Positions 17,522-25,588 of a DNA stretch of 64,000 bases are shown here, piece after piece (position 1 is the stretch's first letter; every line of letters begins with the position of its first letter). The translations under genes and the position numbers were made by a program. The notes beneath the pieces are model-generated. The model searched no databases. It was not told the origin of the DNA and saw only the letters and a list, made by a program, of their open reading frames with translations. The DNA is from Albidovulum marisflavi. Lineage in GTDB: Bacteria; Pseudomonadota; Alphaproteobacteria; Rhodobacterales; Rhodobacteraceae. The DNA lies in assembly GCF_025751435.1 (NCBI RefSeq), contig NZ_JAOWKY010000001.1, forward strand, positions 1,038,001 to 1,102,000, given 5' to 3'.

Positions 17522-18922
17522 TCAGGCTGCCTTCAGAAGGCCCTCTGCCTTGATCTTCGCATAGGCCTCGTCCAGCGACCTCGTCGCACGCTCGATCAGG
17601 ATGTCGATCTCGGACGGCTTGATCACAAGCGGCGGAGAGATGATCATGCGGTCGCCGACATGGCGCATCACGAGGTTGTTCGCGAAGCAGCGTTCGCGCG
17701 TCATGTAGCCGACCGTGCCCGCGTCCGATGCGAACTTTGCCCGCGTCTCCTTGTTCGGGGTCAGCGCGATGGAGCCCATCAGCCCGACAAGCTTGGCCTC
17801 GCCCACCAGCGGGTGATCGGTCAGACCCTGCCAGCGCTCCATCAGGTAAGGATGTGCAACATTTCGGACATGGTCGAGCACGTTTTCCTCTTCCAGCATC
17901 TCAAGGTTGCGCAGCGCGACGGCCGACGCGACGGGGTGACCGCTATAGGTATAGCCGTGGTTGAAGTCGTCACCGGACCCCGCGACGGTGTTGTAGACCT
18001 CGTCGCAGATGATTGAGCCGCCGATGGGCGCGTAACCCGACGACAGGCCCTTGGCGATGGTCATGATGTGCGGCTTGATGCCCATGGTCTGGCTGCCGAA
18101 CCAGTTTCCGGTGCGGCCAAAGCCCGTGATGACCTCGTCCGCGATCAGAAGGATGCCGTACTTGTCGCAGATGCGCTGGATTTCCGGCCAGTAGGTTGAC
18201 GGCGGCACGATCACACCGCCTGCGCCCTGGATCGGCTCGCCGATGAAGGCGGCGACGCGATCGGCGCCGAGTTCCTCGATCTTCGCCTCAAGCTCGCGCG
18301 CGCGGGCCAAGCCGAACTCTTCCGGCGTCATGTCGCCGCCCTCGGCGTACCAGTGAGGCTGGTTGATGTGCGCGATGTTCGGGATCGGCAGGCCGCCCTG
18401 CGCGTGCATCCCGGACATCCCGCCAAGCGAGGCGCCACCCATGGTCGAGCCGTGGTAGGCGTTCTTGCGGCTGATGATGATGTTCTTTTCCGGCTTGCCC
18501 TTCACGTCCCAGTAGCGGCGCACCAGTCGGATGTTGGTGTCGTTCGCCTCGGATCCGCTGCCCGCGTAGAACACGTGGTTCAGATCGCCCGGAGCAAGTT
18601 CCGCGATCTTGGCGGCCAGCGCGATGGCGGGCACGTGCGATGTCTGGAAGAAGGTGTTGTAGTAGCACAGCTCTTCCATCTGGCGCGCCGCGACCTCGGC
18701 AAGCTCCTTGCGGCCGTAGCCGAGGTTGACGCACCAGAGTCCGGCCATGCCGTCCAGAATCTCGTTTCCTTCGCTGTCGGTCAGGAACACGCCCTTGCCG
18801 CGGGTGATGATCCGCGCGCCCTTCTTGGCCAGCGCCGCATCCTCGGTGAAGGGGTGCATGTGGTGGGCGGCGTCCAGAGCCTGAAGCTCCTTGGTCGGCA
18901 TGTGGTTGGTGATCGTCGTCAT
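17522..18922 (-). CDS. spuC: Class III aminotransferase, probable putrescine--pyruvate aminotransferase
   Basis: 466 aa PLP enzyme. The PLP lysine is K291 in 'IMTIAKGLSSGYAPIGG'; the Asp that holds the pyridine nitrogen is D262 in 'LLIADEVITGFGRTG'; 'GSGSEANDTN' (121-130) and 'NHGYTYSGHPV' are also typical. N-terminus 'ALDAAHHMHPFTEDAALAKK' is the SpuC/omega-transaminase signature. It would transfer the amino group of putrescine (or another diamine or omega-amino acid) to pyruvate. Its neighbours, a GntR regulator and a PotFGHI transporter, support polyamine catabolism. It has its own promoter at about 19019-19046 with two operator-like palindromes. Exact amine specificity is inference. Confidence 0.88.
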   Translation of the reverse strand: MTTITNHMPTKELQALDAAHHMHPFTEDAALAKKGARIITRGKGVFLTDSEGNEILDGMAGLWCVNLGYGRKELAEVAARQMEELCYYNTFFQTSHVPAIALAAKIAELAPGDLNHVFYAGSGSEANDTNIRLVRRYWDVKGKPEKNIIISRKNAYHGSTMGGASLGGMSGMHAQGGLPIPNIAHINQPHWYAEGGDMTPEEFGLARARELEAKIEELGADRVAAFIGEPIQGAGGVIVPPSTYWPEIQRICDKYGILLIADEVITGFGRTGNWFGSQTMGIKPHIMTIAKGLSSGYAPIGGSIICDEVYNTVAGSGDDFNHGYTYSGHPVASAVALRNLEMLEEENVLDHVRNVAHPYLMERWQGLTDHPLVGEAKLVGLMGSIALTPNKETRAKFASDAGTVGYMTRERCFANNLVMRHVGDRMIISPPLVIKPSEIDILIERATRSLDEAYAKIKAEGLLKAA

Positions 18923-19018
18923 GGCGGGCTCCTGGCATGAGTGCCGGCCAGTCCGGCGCCGGAGAACTGTCCGACGCGCCCGGGCACACCGGATTCGGAG
19001 CGCTGGCCGATTGCCGCT

Positions 19019-19046
19019 AGAATATGATCAAAATACCGGATGTCAA
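19019..19046 (-). promoter_or_regulatory. Promoter of spuC
   Basis: On the minus strand, a perfect -35 TTGACA (19046-19041), a 16-bp spacer and -10 TATTCT (19024-19019). This predicts a transcript starting near 19012 with a leader of about 90 nt. The spacer contains one copy of the TGATCAAA palindrome and a second copy lies just upstream of the -35, as expected for repressor control. Confidence 0.6.
19023..19032. promoter_or_regulatory. Operator-like palindrome, variant copy in the spuC promoter
   Basis: TATGATCAAA, one mismatch from TTTGATCAAA, in the spacer/-10 region of the spuC promoter and 29 bp from the exact copy at 19052. Inferred site for the adjacent GntR regulator. Confidence 0.5.
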
Positions 19047-19051
19047 CCCGA

Positions 19052-19061
19052 TTTGATCAAA
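19052..19061. promoter_or_regulatory. Operator-like palindrome upstream of spuC
   Basis: TTTGATCAAA, a perfect 10-bp palindrome overlapping the stop codon of the GntR gene and lying 5 bp upstream of the spuC -35. The same 10-mer occurs at 19825-19834 in the gntR-potF intergenic region. Inferred binding site of the GntR protein. Confidence 0.55.
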
Positions 19062-19716
19062 CGCCGGGGGGCGAAAGCGTCATGCGGATCTGTTCGATTC
19101 CCTGATTCACATCATCCCGGATCGCGTTCGCCACGGCCTCGGGCGAGCCCGACCGCAAGGCCGACAGCGCCTGCAGATGCTTGTCCGGCAGACCGTTCGT
19201 GCCCAGTCGCCCGCAGACGACACGCAGCGACGGGCCGCCACGCAGCAAGAGCATCTGGGCGATTGCAAAAAGAATGCCCGCCTCTGCCTGTTCATACAGC
19301 GTTGTGTGAAAACGGTGGTTATGTTCCAGGTAGGCTTTCACATCACCCCGGCGCACCGCCGCATTCAGCGAATCGTCGATGGATTCAAGGCGCGATATTG
19401 CTGCGGGCGTGATCTTCTGCGCAGCCAGAAAGGCCAGTTGCGGCTCGATTGCCTGTCGCGCGAAGGCCAGTTCGTCCAGTTGCGCAAGGGTCAGCTCGGG
19501 CACGCTGACGCGGCGGTTGCCCTGGAACTGCAATGCCCCCTCGGCCGTCAGCCGCCGAATGGCTTCGCGCACCGGCGTCATGCCCGCGTCGAGATCCGTC
19601 ACAAGTCCTTGAATCGTCACCGCTTGACCCGGAGCGAGTTCTCCGAACAGGATCATCTCGCGAATCTTGCGGTAGACGATTTCGTGAGTTGGAGGCTTGT
19701 GAAAATCAGCGTTCAA
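19057..19716 (-). CDS. GntR-family (FCD) transcriptional regulator of the polyamine genes
   Basis: 219 aa. Residues about 10-75 form a GntR winged helix: 'THEIVYRKIREMILFGELAP', then 'TDLDAGMTPVREAIRRLTAE'. The C-terminal 140 residues form an FCD effector domain ('LAFARQAIEPQLAFLAAQKI', 'LEHNHRFHTTLYEQAEAG', with H residues that commonly bind a metal). The start is taken as TTG 19716, about 10 nt after AAAGG. An ATG at 19752 would add 12 residues but lacks a ribosome-binding site. It lies between spuC and potF and is probably autoregulated through the palindrome at 19825. The effector is likely a polyamine or related metabolite, by inference. Confidence 0.85.
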   Translation of the reverse strand: MNADFHKPPTHEIVYRKIREMILFGELAPGQAVTIQGLVTDLDAGMTPVREAIRRLTAEGALQFQGNRRVSVPELTLAQLDELAFARQAIEPQLAFLAAQKITPAAISRLESIDDSLNAAVRRGDVKAYLEHNHRFHTTLYEQAEAGILFAIAQMLLLRGGPSLRVVCGRLGTNGLPDKHLQALSALRSGSPEAVANAIRDDVNQGIEQIRMTLSPPGV

Positions 19717-19805
19717 CGAGCTTCGCCTTTCGTAGGAGGGGCTGCCCACCATCAGTATGGTGGTTTTGGGCGAACACAGTAGCTGTTGCGTCCGAAATTT
19801 ACCAT

Positions 19806-19835
19806 ATTGTATTTTGGCTGGGATTTTGATCAAAT
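19806..19835. promoter_or_regulatory. Overlapping divergent promoters of gntR and potF
   Basis: Minus strand: -35 TTGATC (19833-19828), 16-bp spacer, -10 TACAAT (19811-19806), directed at gntR. Plus strand: -35 TTGTAT (19807-19812), 17-bp spacer, -10 TCAAAT (19830-19835), directed at potF. Both use the same palindrome, so one bound protein could block both. The elements are visible; their use is inference. Confidence 0.45.
19825..19834. promoter_or_regulatory. Operator-like palindrome between gntR and potF
   Basis: TTTGATCAAA, identical to the copy at 19052-19061 upstream of spuC. It overlaps the inferred -10 of potF and -35 of gntR. A third, one-mismatch copy is at 19023-19032. Confidence 0.55.
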
Positions 19836-19881
19836 GTCGGCAGTAGGATAGCCCTGCTGACGACACTACAGGGAGCTCAAG

Positions 19882-20967
19882 ATGAAAAGAACACTGCTGT
19901 CCGTTGCCGCGATCGTGGCAGTCGGGGCGTTCTCGGCAAGCGCCGAGGAGGTTCATGTCTACAACTGGTCGGACTACATCGACGAAGAACTGCTGACCAA
20001 GTTCAAGGAAGAAACCGGGATCGATCTGATCTACGACGTCTTCGACTCGAACGAAATTCTTGAAACCAAGCTGCTCGCCGGCGGTTCGGGCTACGACGTG
20101 GTCGTACCCTCGGGCACGTTCCTGTCGCGGCAGATCCAGGCCGGAGCGTTCCAGAAGCTCGACAAGTCGAAGCTTCCGAACCTTTCCAACATGTGGGACG
20201 CGATCCAGGAGCGGACCGAAAAGTACGATCCGGGCAACGAGTACTCGGTCAACTACATGTGGGGTTCGACCGGCATCGGCGTGAACATCAACAAGGTCAA
20301 GGAAGTGCTGGGCGAAGACGCACCCGTCGATTCGCTGGCGCTGGTCTTCGATCCGGCGAACATGGAAAAGCTCGCCTCCTGCGGCGTCCACATGCTTGAC
20401 GCCCCGACCGAGATCATCCCCGCCGCCCTGACTTACCTTGGCGAGGAGTCCGATGCGCAGGATTACGAGACGATCGAGAAGGTCGAGCCGGTCCTGACGG
20501 CGATTGCACCCTACGTGCAGAAATTCCATTCCTCGGAATACATCAACGCCTTGGCCAACGGCGATATCTGCGTCGCTTTCGGCTGGTCGGGTGACGTCCT
20601 GCAGGCGCGCGACCGTGCCGCCGAAGCCGACAACGGGGTGGAGATCGAGTACCACATTCCGAAGGAAGGCGCCCTGATGTGGTTCGACCAGATGGCCATT
20701 CCGGTCGACGCACCCAACGCGGACGGTGCGCACAAGTTCATCAACTTCATAATGGACGCGCAGAACGCGGCCGCCGCGTCGAACTATGTCTATTACGCCA
20801 ACGGCAACAAGGCGTCGCAGGAGTTCCTGAACGAAGACGTGATCGGCGACACCGCGATCTATCCCGACGAGGAAACCGTCAGCAATCTCTACACGACGAC
20901 GACCTGGGATCCGAAGGTCAACCGCAACGTCACGCGGCTCTGGACCAAGATCAAGTCCGGGACCTGA
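19882..20967 (+). CDS. potF: Polyamine (putrescine-type) ABC transporter substrate-binding protein
   Basis: 361 aa periplasmic protein. Signal peptide MKRTLLSVAAIVAVGAFSASA is followed by 'EEVHVYNWSDYIDEELLTKF', the hallmark start of PotF/SpuD/PotD proteins. Other family segments are 'DVFDSNEILETKLLAGGSGY', 'NYMWGSTGIGVNINKV' and 'CVAFGWSGDVLQARDRA'. It delivers putrescine or spermidine to the PotGHI permease encoded downstream. GGGAGCTCAAG before the ATG supplies the ribosome-binding site. Separated from potG by a terminator-like hairpin. Specificity between putrescine and spermidine is not resolved. Confidence 0.93.
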   Translation: MKRTLLSVAAIVAVGAFSASAEEVHVYNWSDYIDEELLTKFKEETGIDLIYDVFDSNEILETKLLAGGSGYDVVVPSGTFLSRQIQAGAFQKLDKSKLPNLSNMWDAIQERTEKYDPGNEYSVNYMWGSTGIGVNINKVKEVLGEDAPVDSLALVFDPANMEKLASCGVHMLDAPTEIIPAALTYLGEESDAQDYETIEKVEPVLTAIAPYVQKFHSSEYINALANGDICVAFGWSGDVLQARDRAAEADNGVEIEYHIPKEGALMWFDQMAIPVDAPNADGAHKFINFIMDAQNAAAASNYVYYANGNKASQEFLNEDVIGDTAIYPDEETVSNLYTTTTWDPKVNRNVTRLWTKIKSGT

Positions 20968-20986
20968 TCGTCACGCTTGAAAAATC

Positions 20987-21017
20987 GCCCCGCGCCCTTT
21001 CGGCGCGGGGCTTTCTC
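20987..21017 (+). terminator. Hairpin between potF and potG (attenuator)
   Basis: GCCCCGCGCC-ctttc-GGCGCGGGGC, a perfect 10-bp stem preceded by AAAA and followed by TTTCTCG, 20 bp after the potF stop. Partial termination here would give more binding protein than permease, a common design in ABC operons. Confidence 0.75.
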
Positions 21018-21039
21018 GTGAATGAGGATTGAAAACATC

Positions 21040-22179
21040 ATGGCTCAGCCCGGCACGCGCCTCGTCTTCGCACCCTGGAACGATCCCGAACAAAAGCCGC
21101 TGATTCAGTTCAAGAACGTCACCAAGAAGTTCGGTGACTTCGTCGCGATCGACAACATCACGCTTGACATATACCGGCGGGAATTCTTCGCGCTGCTCGG
21201 GCCTTCGGGGTGCGGCAAGACCACGCTGATGCGCATGCTTGCGGGATTTGAAGCGCCGACTTCGGGCACCATCCTGCTTGATGGCGTCGACATCGCGCCG
21301 GTTCCGCCGAACAAGCGCCCGGTGAACATGATGTTCCAGAGCTATGCGCTGTTTCCCCACCTTTCGGTGTGGGACAACATCGCCTTCGGGTTGCGCCGCT
21401 CGGACATGCCGAAGGACCAGATCCCGGCCAGGGTCGAGGACATGCTGCGCCTTGTTCGGCTTGAGAAATTCGCCAAGCGCAAGCCCCACCAGATTTCCGG
21501 CGGCCAACGCCAGCGCGTCGCCCTTGCCCGCTCGCTCGCCAAGGCGCCGAAGCTGCTGCTTCTGGACGAACCGCTGGGCGCGCTCGACAAGAAGCTCCGC
21601 CAGGACACGCAGTTCGAACTTATGGACATCCAGGAAAAGACCGGCACCACTTTCGTGATCGTGACGCACGACCAGGAAGAGGCGATGACCGTCGCCAGCC
21701 GCGTCGCGGTCATGGACCACGGCAAGATGGTCCAGATCGACACCCCCGACCGCATCTACGAGACGCCGAACTCTGTCTACGTCGCGGACTTCATCGGGGA
21801 CGTGAACATCATCGAAGGCAACGTCATCGACACGGTGGACGGCAAGGTTTCGATCGAGTGGGCGGAGGGTCAGCCCAGATTGCTGGGCACTGTCGGCGAA
21901 GGCGTGGCCAAGGGCAGCAGGGTGCATTACGCGATCCGGCCGGAAAAGGTGGCCATCGCCACGCAGCCCCCTGCCGACCGCGCAAACGTGATCGAGGGCG
22001 TGGTGCACGACATCGCCTACCTGGGCAACATCTCGACCTACAAGGTCGAACTGCCCGGCGGCCGCATGATGAAGGCGCAGGTCGCCAACGACCGCCGCAT
22101 CGCCCGGCGCGACATCACCTGGGACGACAAGGTCTGGCTGTCCTTCACGGACACCGCCGGCGTCGTCCTTCTGGGTTGA
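21040..22179 (+). CDS. potG: Polyamine ABC transporter ATP-binding protein
   Basis: 379 aa. Walker A 'GPSGCGKTT' (54-62), Q-loop 'NMMFQSYALFPH', ABC signature 'ISGGQRQRVALAR' (152-164), Walker B 'LLLLDEPLGALD' and H-loop 'VIVTHDQEEA'. After the NTPase domain a C-terminal TOBE/OB region of about 130 residues includes 'VHYAIRPEKVAIAT'. It energises import of polyamines by PotHI. The ATG at 21040 is preferred, with GAGGAT about 10 nt upstream; the ATG at 21022 has no ribosome-binding site and abuts the hairpin. Confidence 0.94.
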   Translation: MAQPGTRLVFAPWNDPEQKPLIQFKNVTKKFGDFVAIDNITLDIYRREFFALLGPSGCGKTTLMRMLAGFEAPTSGTILLDGVDIAPVPPNKRPVNMMFQSYALFPHLSVWDNIAFGLRRSDMPKDQIPARVEDMLRLVRLEKFAKRKPHQISGGQRQRVALARSLAKAPKLLLLDEPLGALDKKLRQDTQFELMDIQEKTGTTFVIVTHDQEEAMTVASRVAVMDHGKMVQIDTPDRIYETPNSVYVADFIGDVNIIEGNVIDTVDGKVSIEWAEGQPRLLGTVGEGVAKGSRVHYAIRPEKVAIATQPPADRANVIEGVVHDIAYLGNISTYKVELPGGRMMKAQVANDRRIARRDITWDDKVWLSFTDTAGVVLLG

Positions 22180-22189
22180 GGGGGCGGCC

Positions 22190-23086
22190 ATGAACCTGCG
22201 CCGCCTGTTCCTGATCCTCACCCCCTACGCCTGGCTTCTGCTGTTCTTCCTGATCCCCTTCGCGATCGTGCTGAAGATCGCGCTGTCGGACTATGCAATC
22301 TCGATTCCGCCCTACACGCCCACGCTGGACATCTCGGCGGGTTGGGAAGGCTTCAAGGAGTTCGTTTCAGAGCTTGATGCCGAAAACTTCGCGTTCCTGG
22401 CAACGGACGCGCTTTACTACACGGCCTATCTCTCAAGCCTGAAGATCGCGCTGATCTCTACAGTGCTGACACTCGTGGTCGCCTATCCCATCGCCTACGG
22501 CATGGCGCAGGCCTCGCAAGAGTGGCGACCGACGCTGATGATGCTGGTGATCCTGCCGTTCTGGACGTCGTTCCTGATCCGCGTCTATTCGTGGATCGGG
22601 ATCCTTTCGAACGAGGGTTTCCTGAACCAGTTCCTGCTGTGGACCGGGATCATAAACGAGCCGCTGGCCATCATGAACACGCAGAATGCGGTCTATATCG
22701 GCATCGTCTATTCCTATCTGCCCTTCATGATCCTGCCGATCTACGCCGCGCTCGAGAAACTGGACGAGTCGCTCATAGAGGCGGCAGAGGATCTGGGATG
22801 TTCGAAGATTTCGGCGTTCTGGCTGGTGACCTTTCCGCTTTCCATCCCCGGCGTGATTGCCGGATGCTTCCTGGTCTTCATTCCGGCGCTTGGCGAATTC
22901 GTCATCCCCTCGCTTCTGGGCGGGTCCGATACGCTGATGATCGGCAAGGTGCTCTATGAAGAGTTCTTCTCGAACCGGGACTGGCCGGTGGCATCGGCGG
23001 TGGCCGTCGTATTGCTCCTGATCCTGATCGTGCCCATCGTGCTGTTCCAGCGCAACGAGCAGAGACAGAGGGAGGCGAACCAATGA
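22190..23086 (+). CDS. potH: Polyamine ABC transporter permease
   Basis: 298 aa with six predicted membrane helices and the EAA coupling loop 'EAAEDLGCSKISAFWLVTFP' around residues 199-218, which contacts the ATPase. The segment 'LGEFVIPSLLGGSDTLMIGK' is typical of PotH/SpuG. It starts 10 bp after potG and overlaps potI by 4 bp (ATGA at 23083), so both permease subunits are made together. Confidence 0.94.
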   Translation: MNLRRLFLILTPYAWLLLFFLIPFAIVLKIALSDYAISIPPYTPTLDISAGWEGFKEFVSELDAENFAFLATDALYYTAYLSSLKIALISTVLTLVVAYPIAYGMAQASQEWRPTLMMLVILPFWTSFLIRVYSWIGILSNEGFLNQFLLWTGIINEPLAIMNTQNAVYIGIVYSYLPFMILPIYAALEKLDESLIEAAEDLGCSKISAFWLVTFPLSIPGVIAGCFLVFIPALGEFVIPSLLGGSDTLMIGKVLYEEFFSNRDWPVASAVAVVLLLILIVPIVLFQRNEQRQREANQ

Positions 23087-23901
23087 ACCGCCGCTTTTCC
23101 TGGTTCAACGCAACCGCGTTGACGCTTGGCTTCGCCTTTCTATACCTGCCGATGCTGATCCTTGTGATCTACAGCTTCAACGCATCCAAGCTGGTCACGG
23201 TCTGGGCGGGGTTTTCGACAAGGTGGTACGGTGAGCTGATCCACAACGAGGCGTTCCTGAGCGCAGCCTGGGTCACGCTGAAGGTTGCGGTGGTCTCCTC
23301 GACGGTCGCGACCGTCCTGGGCACGATGGCCGCCTATGTCATGGTCCGCGCAGGCCGCTTCTGGGGACGCACGCTGTTTTCGGGCATGATCTACGCCCCG
23401 CTTGTCATGCCAGAGGTGATCACGGGCCTTGCGATGCTGCTTCTGTTCATCTCGCTGGGGCTGGACCGCGGGGTTTTCACGATCATCCTGGCGCACATCA
23501 CTTTCACGATGTGCTTCGTTTCGGTCGTGGTGTCCTCGCGCCTGGCGACCTTCGACAAGTCGCTGGAGGAAGCGGCGCTGGACCTTGGCTGCACGCCCTT
23601 CGATGCGTTCAAATCGGTGACACTGCCGATTATCGCACCCGCGGTGATCTCGGGCTGGCTGCTCGCCTTCACGCTGTCGCTGGATGACCTCGTGATCTCG
23701 CAGTTCGTGGCCGGTCCATCCTCGACGACGCTGCCGATGAAGATCTTCTCGGCCGTGCGCCTGGGGGTCAGCCCGGAAATCAACGCGCTTTCGACGATCC
23801 TGATCTCGATCGTCACCATCGGGGTGATCAGCGCTTCGCTCATATCCAAGCGCAGCATCGCGCGACAGCGCGCGGACGAACAGAAGGCGTTGCAGCAGTG
23901 A
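23083..23901 (+). CDS. potI: Polyamine ABC transporter permease
   Basis: 272 aa with six membrane helices and the EAA loop 'EEAALDLGCTPFDAFKSVTL' around residues 164-183; 'FTLSLDDLVISQFVAGPSST' near the C-terminus is a PotI/SpuH signature. Forms the heterodimeric channel with PotH. Last gene of the uptake operon, followed by a GC hairpin. Confidence 0.94.
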   Translation: MNRRFSWFNATALTLGFAFLYLPMLILVIYSFNASKLVTVWAGFSTRWYGELIHNEAFLSAAWVTLKVAVVSSTVATVLGTMAAYVMVRAGRFWGRTLFSGMIYAPLVMPEVITGLAMLLLFISLGLDRGVFTIILAHITFTMCFVSVVVSSRLATFDKSLEEAALDLGCTPFDAFKSVTLPIIAPAVISGWLLAFTLSLDDLVISQFVAGPSSTTLPMKIFSAVRLGVSPEINALSTILISIVTIGVISASLISKRSIARQRADEQKALQQ

Positions 23902-23910
23902 CACCTGCAG

Positions 23911-23935
23911 GCCGGCCCCTTGATCGGGGGCTGGC
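23911..23935 (+). terminator. Hairpin after potI
   Basis: GCCGGCCCC and GGGGCTGGC pair through 9 bp (one G-U) around the loop TTGATCG. No T-run follows, so termination may be weak. It lies between potI and the amidohydrolase gene. Confidence 0.4.
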
Positions 23936-23980
23936 ATGTGTTAGCGTACCAATGATCCAGCCGGTTTCGGGGAGGCGATC

Positions 23981-25159
23981 ATGGAGCACGCGGCAAGGAA
24001 GCTCGTCATTCGCAACATCGGCTTGATGCTGTCAGGCAAGCTGGAACATCCGATCTACGATGCCGATTGCCTGGTCGCGATGGATGGCCGGATCTCGGAC
24101 TGGGGCCGCGAATCGGACCTGGACACCGAGGGCGCAACCACCCTGATCGACGCGCAGGGCACCACCCTTGCCCCCGGATTGATCGACAGCCATGTCCATC
24201 CCGTCGTCGGCGACTACACGCCCCGTCAACAGCAGCTTCACTGGATCGACTCGACCCTTCACGGCGGTGTCACCACGATGATCTCGGCCGGAGAGGTCCA
24301 CATGCCGGGCCGGCCCAAGGACATCGTCGGGCTCAAGGCGATGGCGATCGCCTCGCAGCGCTGGTACGAAAATTTCCGCCCCTCTGGTGTCAAGGTTCTG
24401 GCGGGCGCGCCGGTCATAGAACACGGGATGGAAGAGCACGACTTCAAGGATCTGGCCGACGCCGGTGTGAGGTTCCTGGGCGAAGTCGGCCTGGGGTCCG
24501 TCAAGGACGGCAAGACGGCCCGCCAGATGGTCGACTGGGCGCGCAAGTACGGCATCCAGTCCACGATCCACACCGGTGGCCCCTCGATCCCCGGATCGGG
24601 CCTGATCGATGCCGACATGGTCCTTGAAACCGGGACCGACGTCGTGGGCCACATCAACGGCGGCCATTCGGCCCTGCCGGACGACCAGATCGTCTGCCTG
24701 TGCGAAAATTGCCTGAAGGGGCTTGAGATCGTCCACAACGGCAACGAGCGTGCCGCGTTGCTGACGCTGAACACCGCGCGAGAACTGGGCAAGATGGACC
24801 AGATCATCCTGGGCACCGATGGCCCGGCGGGGTCGGGCGTGCAGCCGCTGGGGATCCTGCGCATGGTCGCGATGCTGTCGTCACTGGGCAACGTGCCGGC
24901 CGAAGTGGCTTTCTGCTTCGCCACCGGCAACACAGCGCGCCAGCGCGAGCTTGACGTGGGGCTGATCGAACGCGGCTACGCAGCGGATTTCGTGCTTATG
25001 GATCAGGCACAGCATTCCGGCGGCAGGACGATCCTGGAATCGGTGCAGCTAGGCAACCTTCCGGGCGTCGGCATGACCATCATCGACGGTGAGGTGCGGT
25101 CGCAGCGCAGCCGCAACACCCCGCCCGCGTGGAAGATCCCCGAAATCGCAGGGGCCTGA
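23981..25159 (+). CDS. Enamidase-like amidohydrolase
   Basis: 392 aa, metal-dependent amidohydrolase. Candidate dinuclear metal ligands are in canonical order: H71/H73 in 'GLIDSHVHPVV', E168 in 'FLGEVGLGS', H197 in 'STIHTGGPS', H224 in 'VVGHINGGHS' and D280 in 'ILGTDGPAGSG'. The overall pattern, including a bridging Glu instead of a carbamylated Lys, is that of enamidase from Eubacterium barkeri. That enzyme opens 1,4,5,6-tetrahydro-6-oxonicotinate to 2-formylglutarate and ammonia. The neighbouring reductase-like gene at 27593 would supply that substrate. The gene is convergent with the minus-strand operon and ends 3 bp from it. GGGGAGG before the ATG supports the start. Alternative: a lactamase-type amidohydrolase for a different ring. 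Confidence 0.75.
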   Translation: MEHAARKLVIRNIGLMLSGKLEHPIYDADCLVAMDGRISDWGRESDLDTEGATTLIDAQGTTLAPGLIDSHVHPVVGDYTPRQQQLHWIDSTLHGGVTTMISAGEVHMPGRPKDIVGLKAMAIASQRWYENFRPSGVKVLAGAPVIEHGMEEHDFKDLADAGVRFLGEVGLGSVKDGKTARQMVDWARKYGIQSTIHTGGPSIPGSGLIDADMVLETGTDVVGHINGGHSALPDDQIVCLCENCLKGLEIVHNGNERAALLTLNTARELGKMDQIILGTDGPAGSGVQPLGILRMVAMLSSLGNVPAEVAFCFATGNTARQRELDVGLIERGYAADFVLMDQAQHSGGRTILESVQLGNLPGVGMTIIDGEVRSQRSRNTPPAWKIPEIAGA

Positions 25160-25162
25160 CGC

Positions 25163-25588
25163 TCAGACCATCTTTCGCAACAGCGCCAGAAGGTCCTGGC
25201 GTTCCTGTGCATTCAGCGGCTGCAGCGTGTCCTCGGTCACGGCATGGCCCATCTGGTGCAAGGCCGCGATCATCCCGGCACCCGCCGCTGACAGCGACAA
25301 AAGGCTGCGGCGCTTGTCGCCCGGGTCCGCGGTCTGCTCGACCAGGCCCTTTGCGCGCAGCCTGTCGACGACGCCCTTGATCGTCGCCACATCCATCGCT
25401 GTCCTGCGGCCCAGTTCGTTCTGCGAACATTGCCCCACCTCGTCCAGCCGCGCCATCGCCGCGAACTGCGTGGGCGTCAGGTCCTGTCCGAACCGGGCAA
25501 GGAACAGCGAGGCGTGCCGTTGGCTGACAAGCCGCAGGATGTAGCCCACCTGGTCGTCCAGGTGGTAGGGGCGGGCCTCATCGCTCAC
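25163..25588 (-). CDS. MarR-family transcriptional regulator
   Basis: 141 aa with the MarR winged-helix core: 'LTPTQFAAMARLDEVGQCSQ' then 'ELGRRTAMDVATIKGVVDRL', and the beta-wing 'DPGDKRRSLLSLSAAG' with the conserved D-x-R-R. MarR proteins usually repress and are released by aromatic ligands. The GTG start at 25588 overlaps the stop of the preceding gene (GTGA), making it the last gene of the seven-gene operon. It is the natural candidate to bind the palindrome at 32652-32665 and sense the pathway substrate or an intermediate. Confidence 0.9.
   Translation of the reverse strand: MSDEARPYHLDDQVGYILRLVSQRHASLFLARFGQDLTPTQFAAMARLDEVGQCSQNELGRRTAMDVATIKGVVDRLRAKGLVEQTADPGDKRRSLLSLSAAGAGMIAALHQMGHAVTEDTLQPLNAQERQDLLALLRKMV

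Noticed and set aside
19825-19834. TTTGATCAAA as an FNR site
   Set aside because: It lacks the four-base centre of TTGAT-N4-ATCAA; the repeated occurrence around a GntR gene fits that regulator better.
19753-20733. Upstream extension of the GntR frame
   Set aside because: Antisense to potF and unrelated to any GntR domain.
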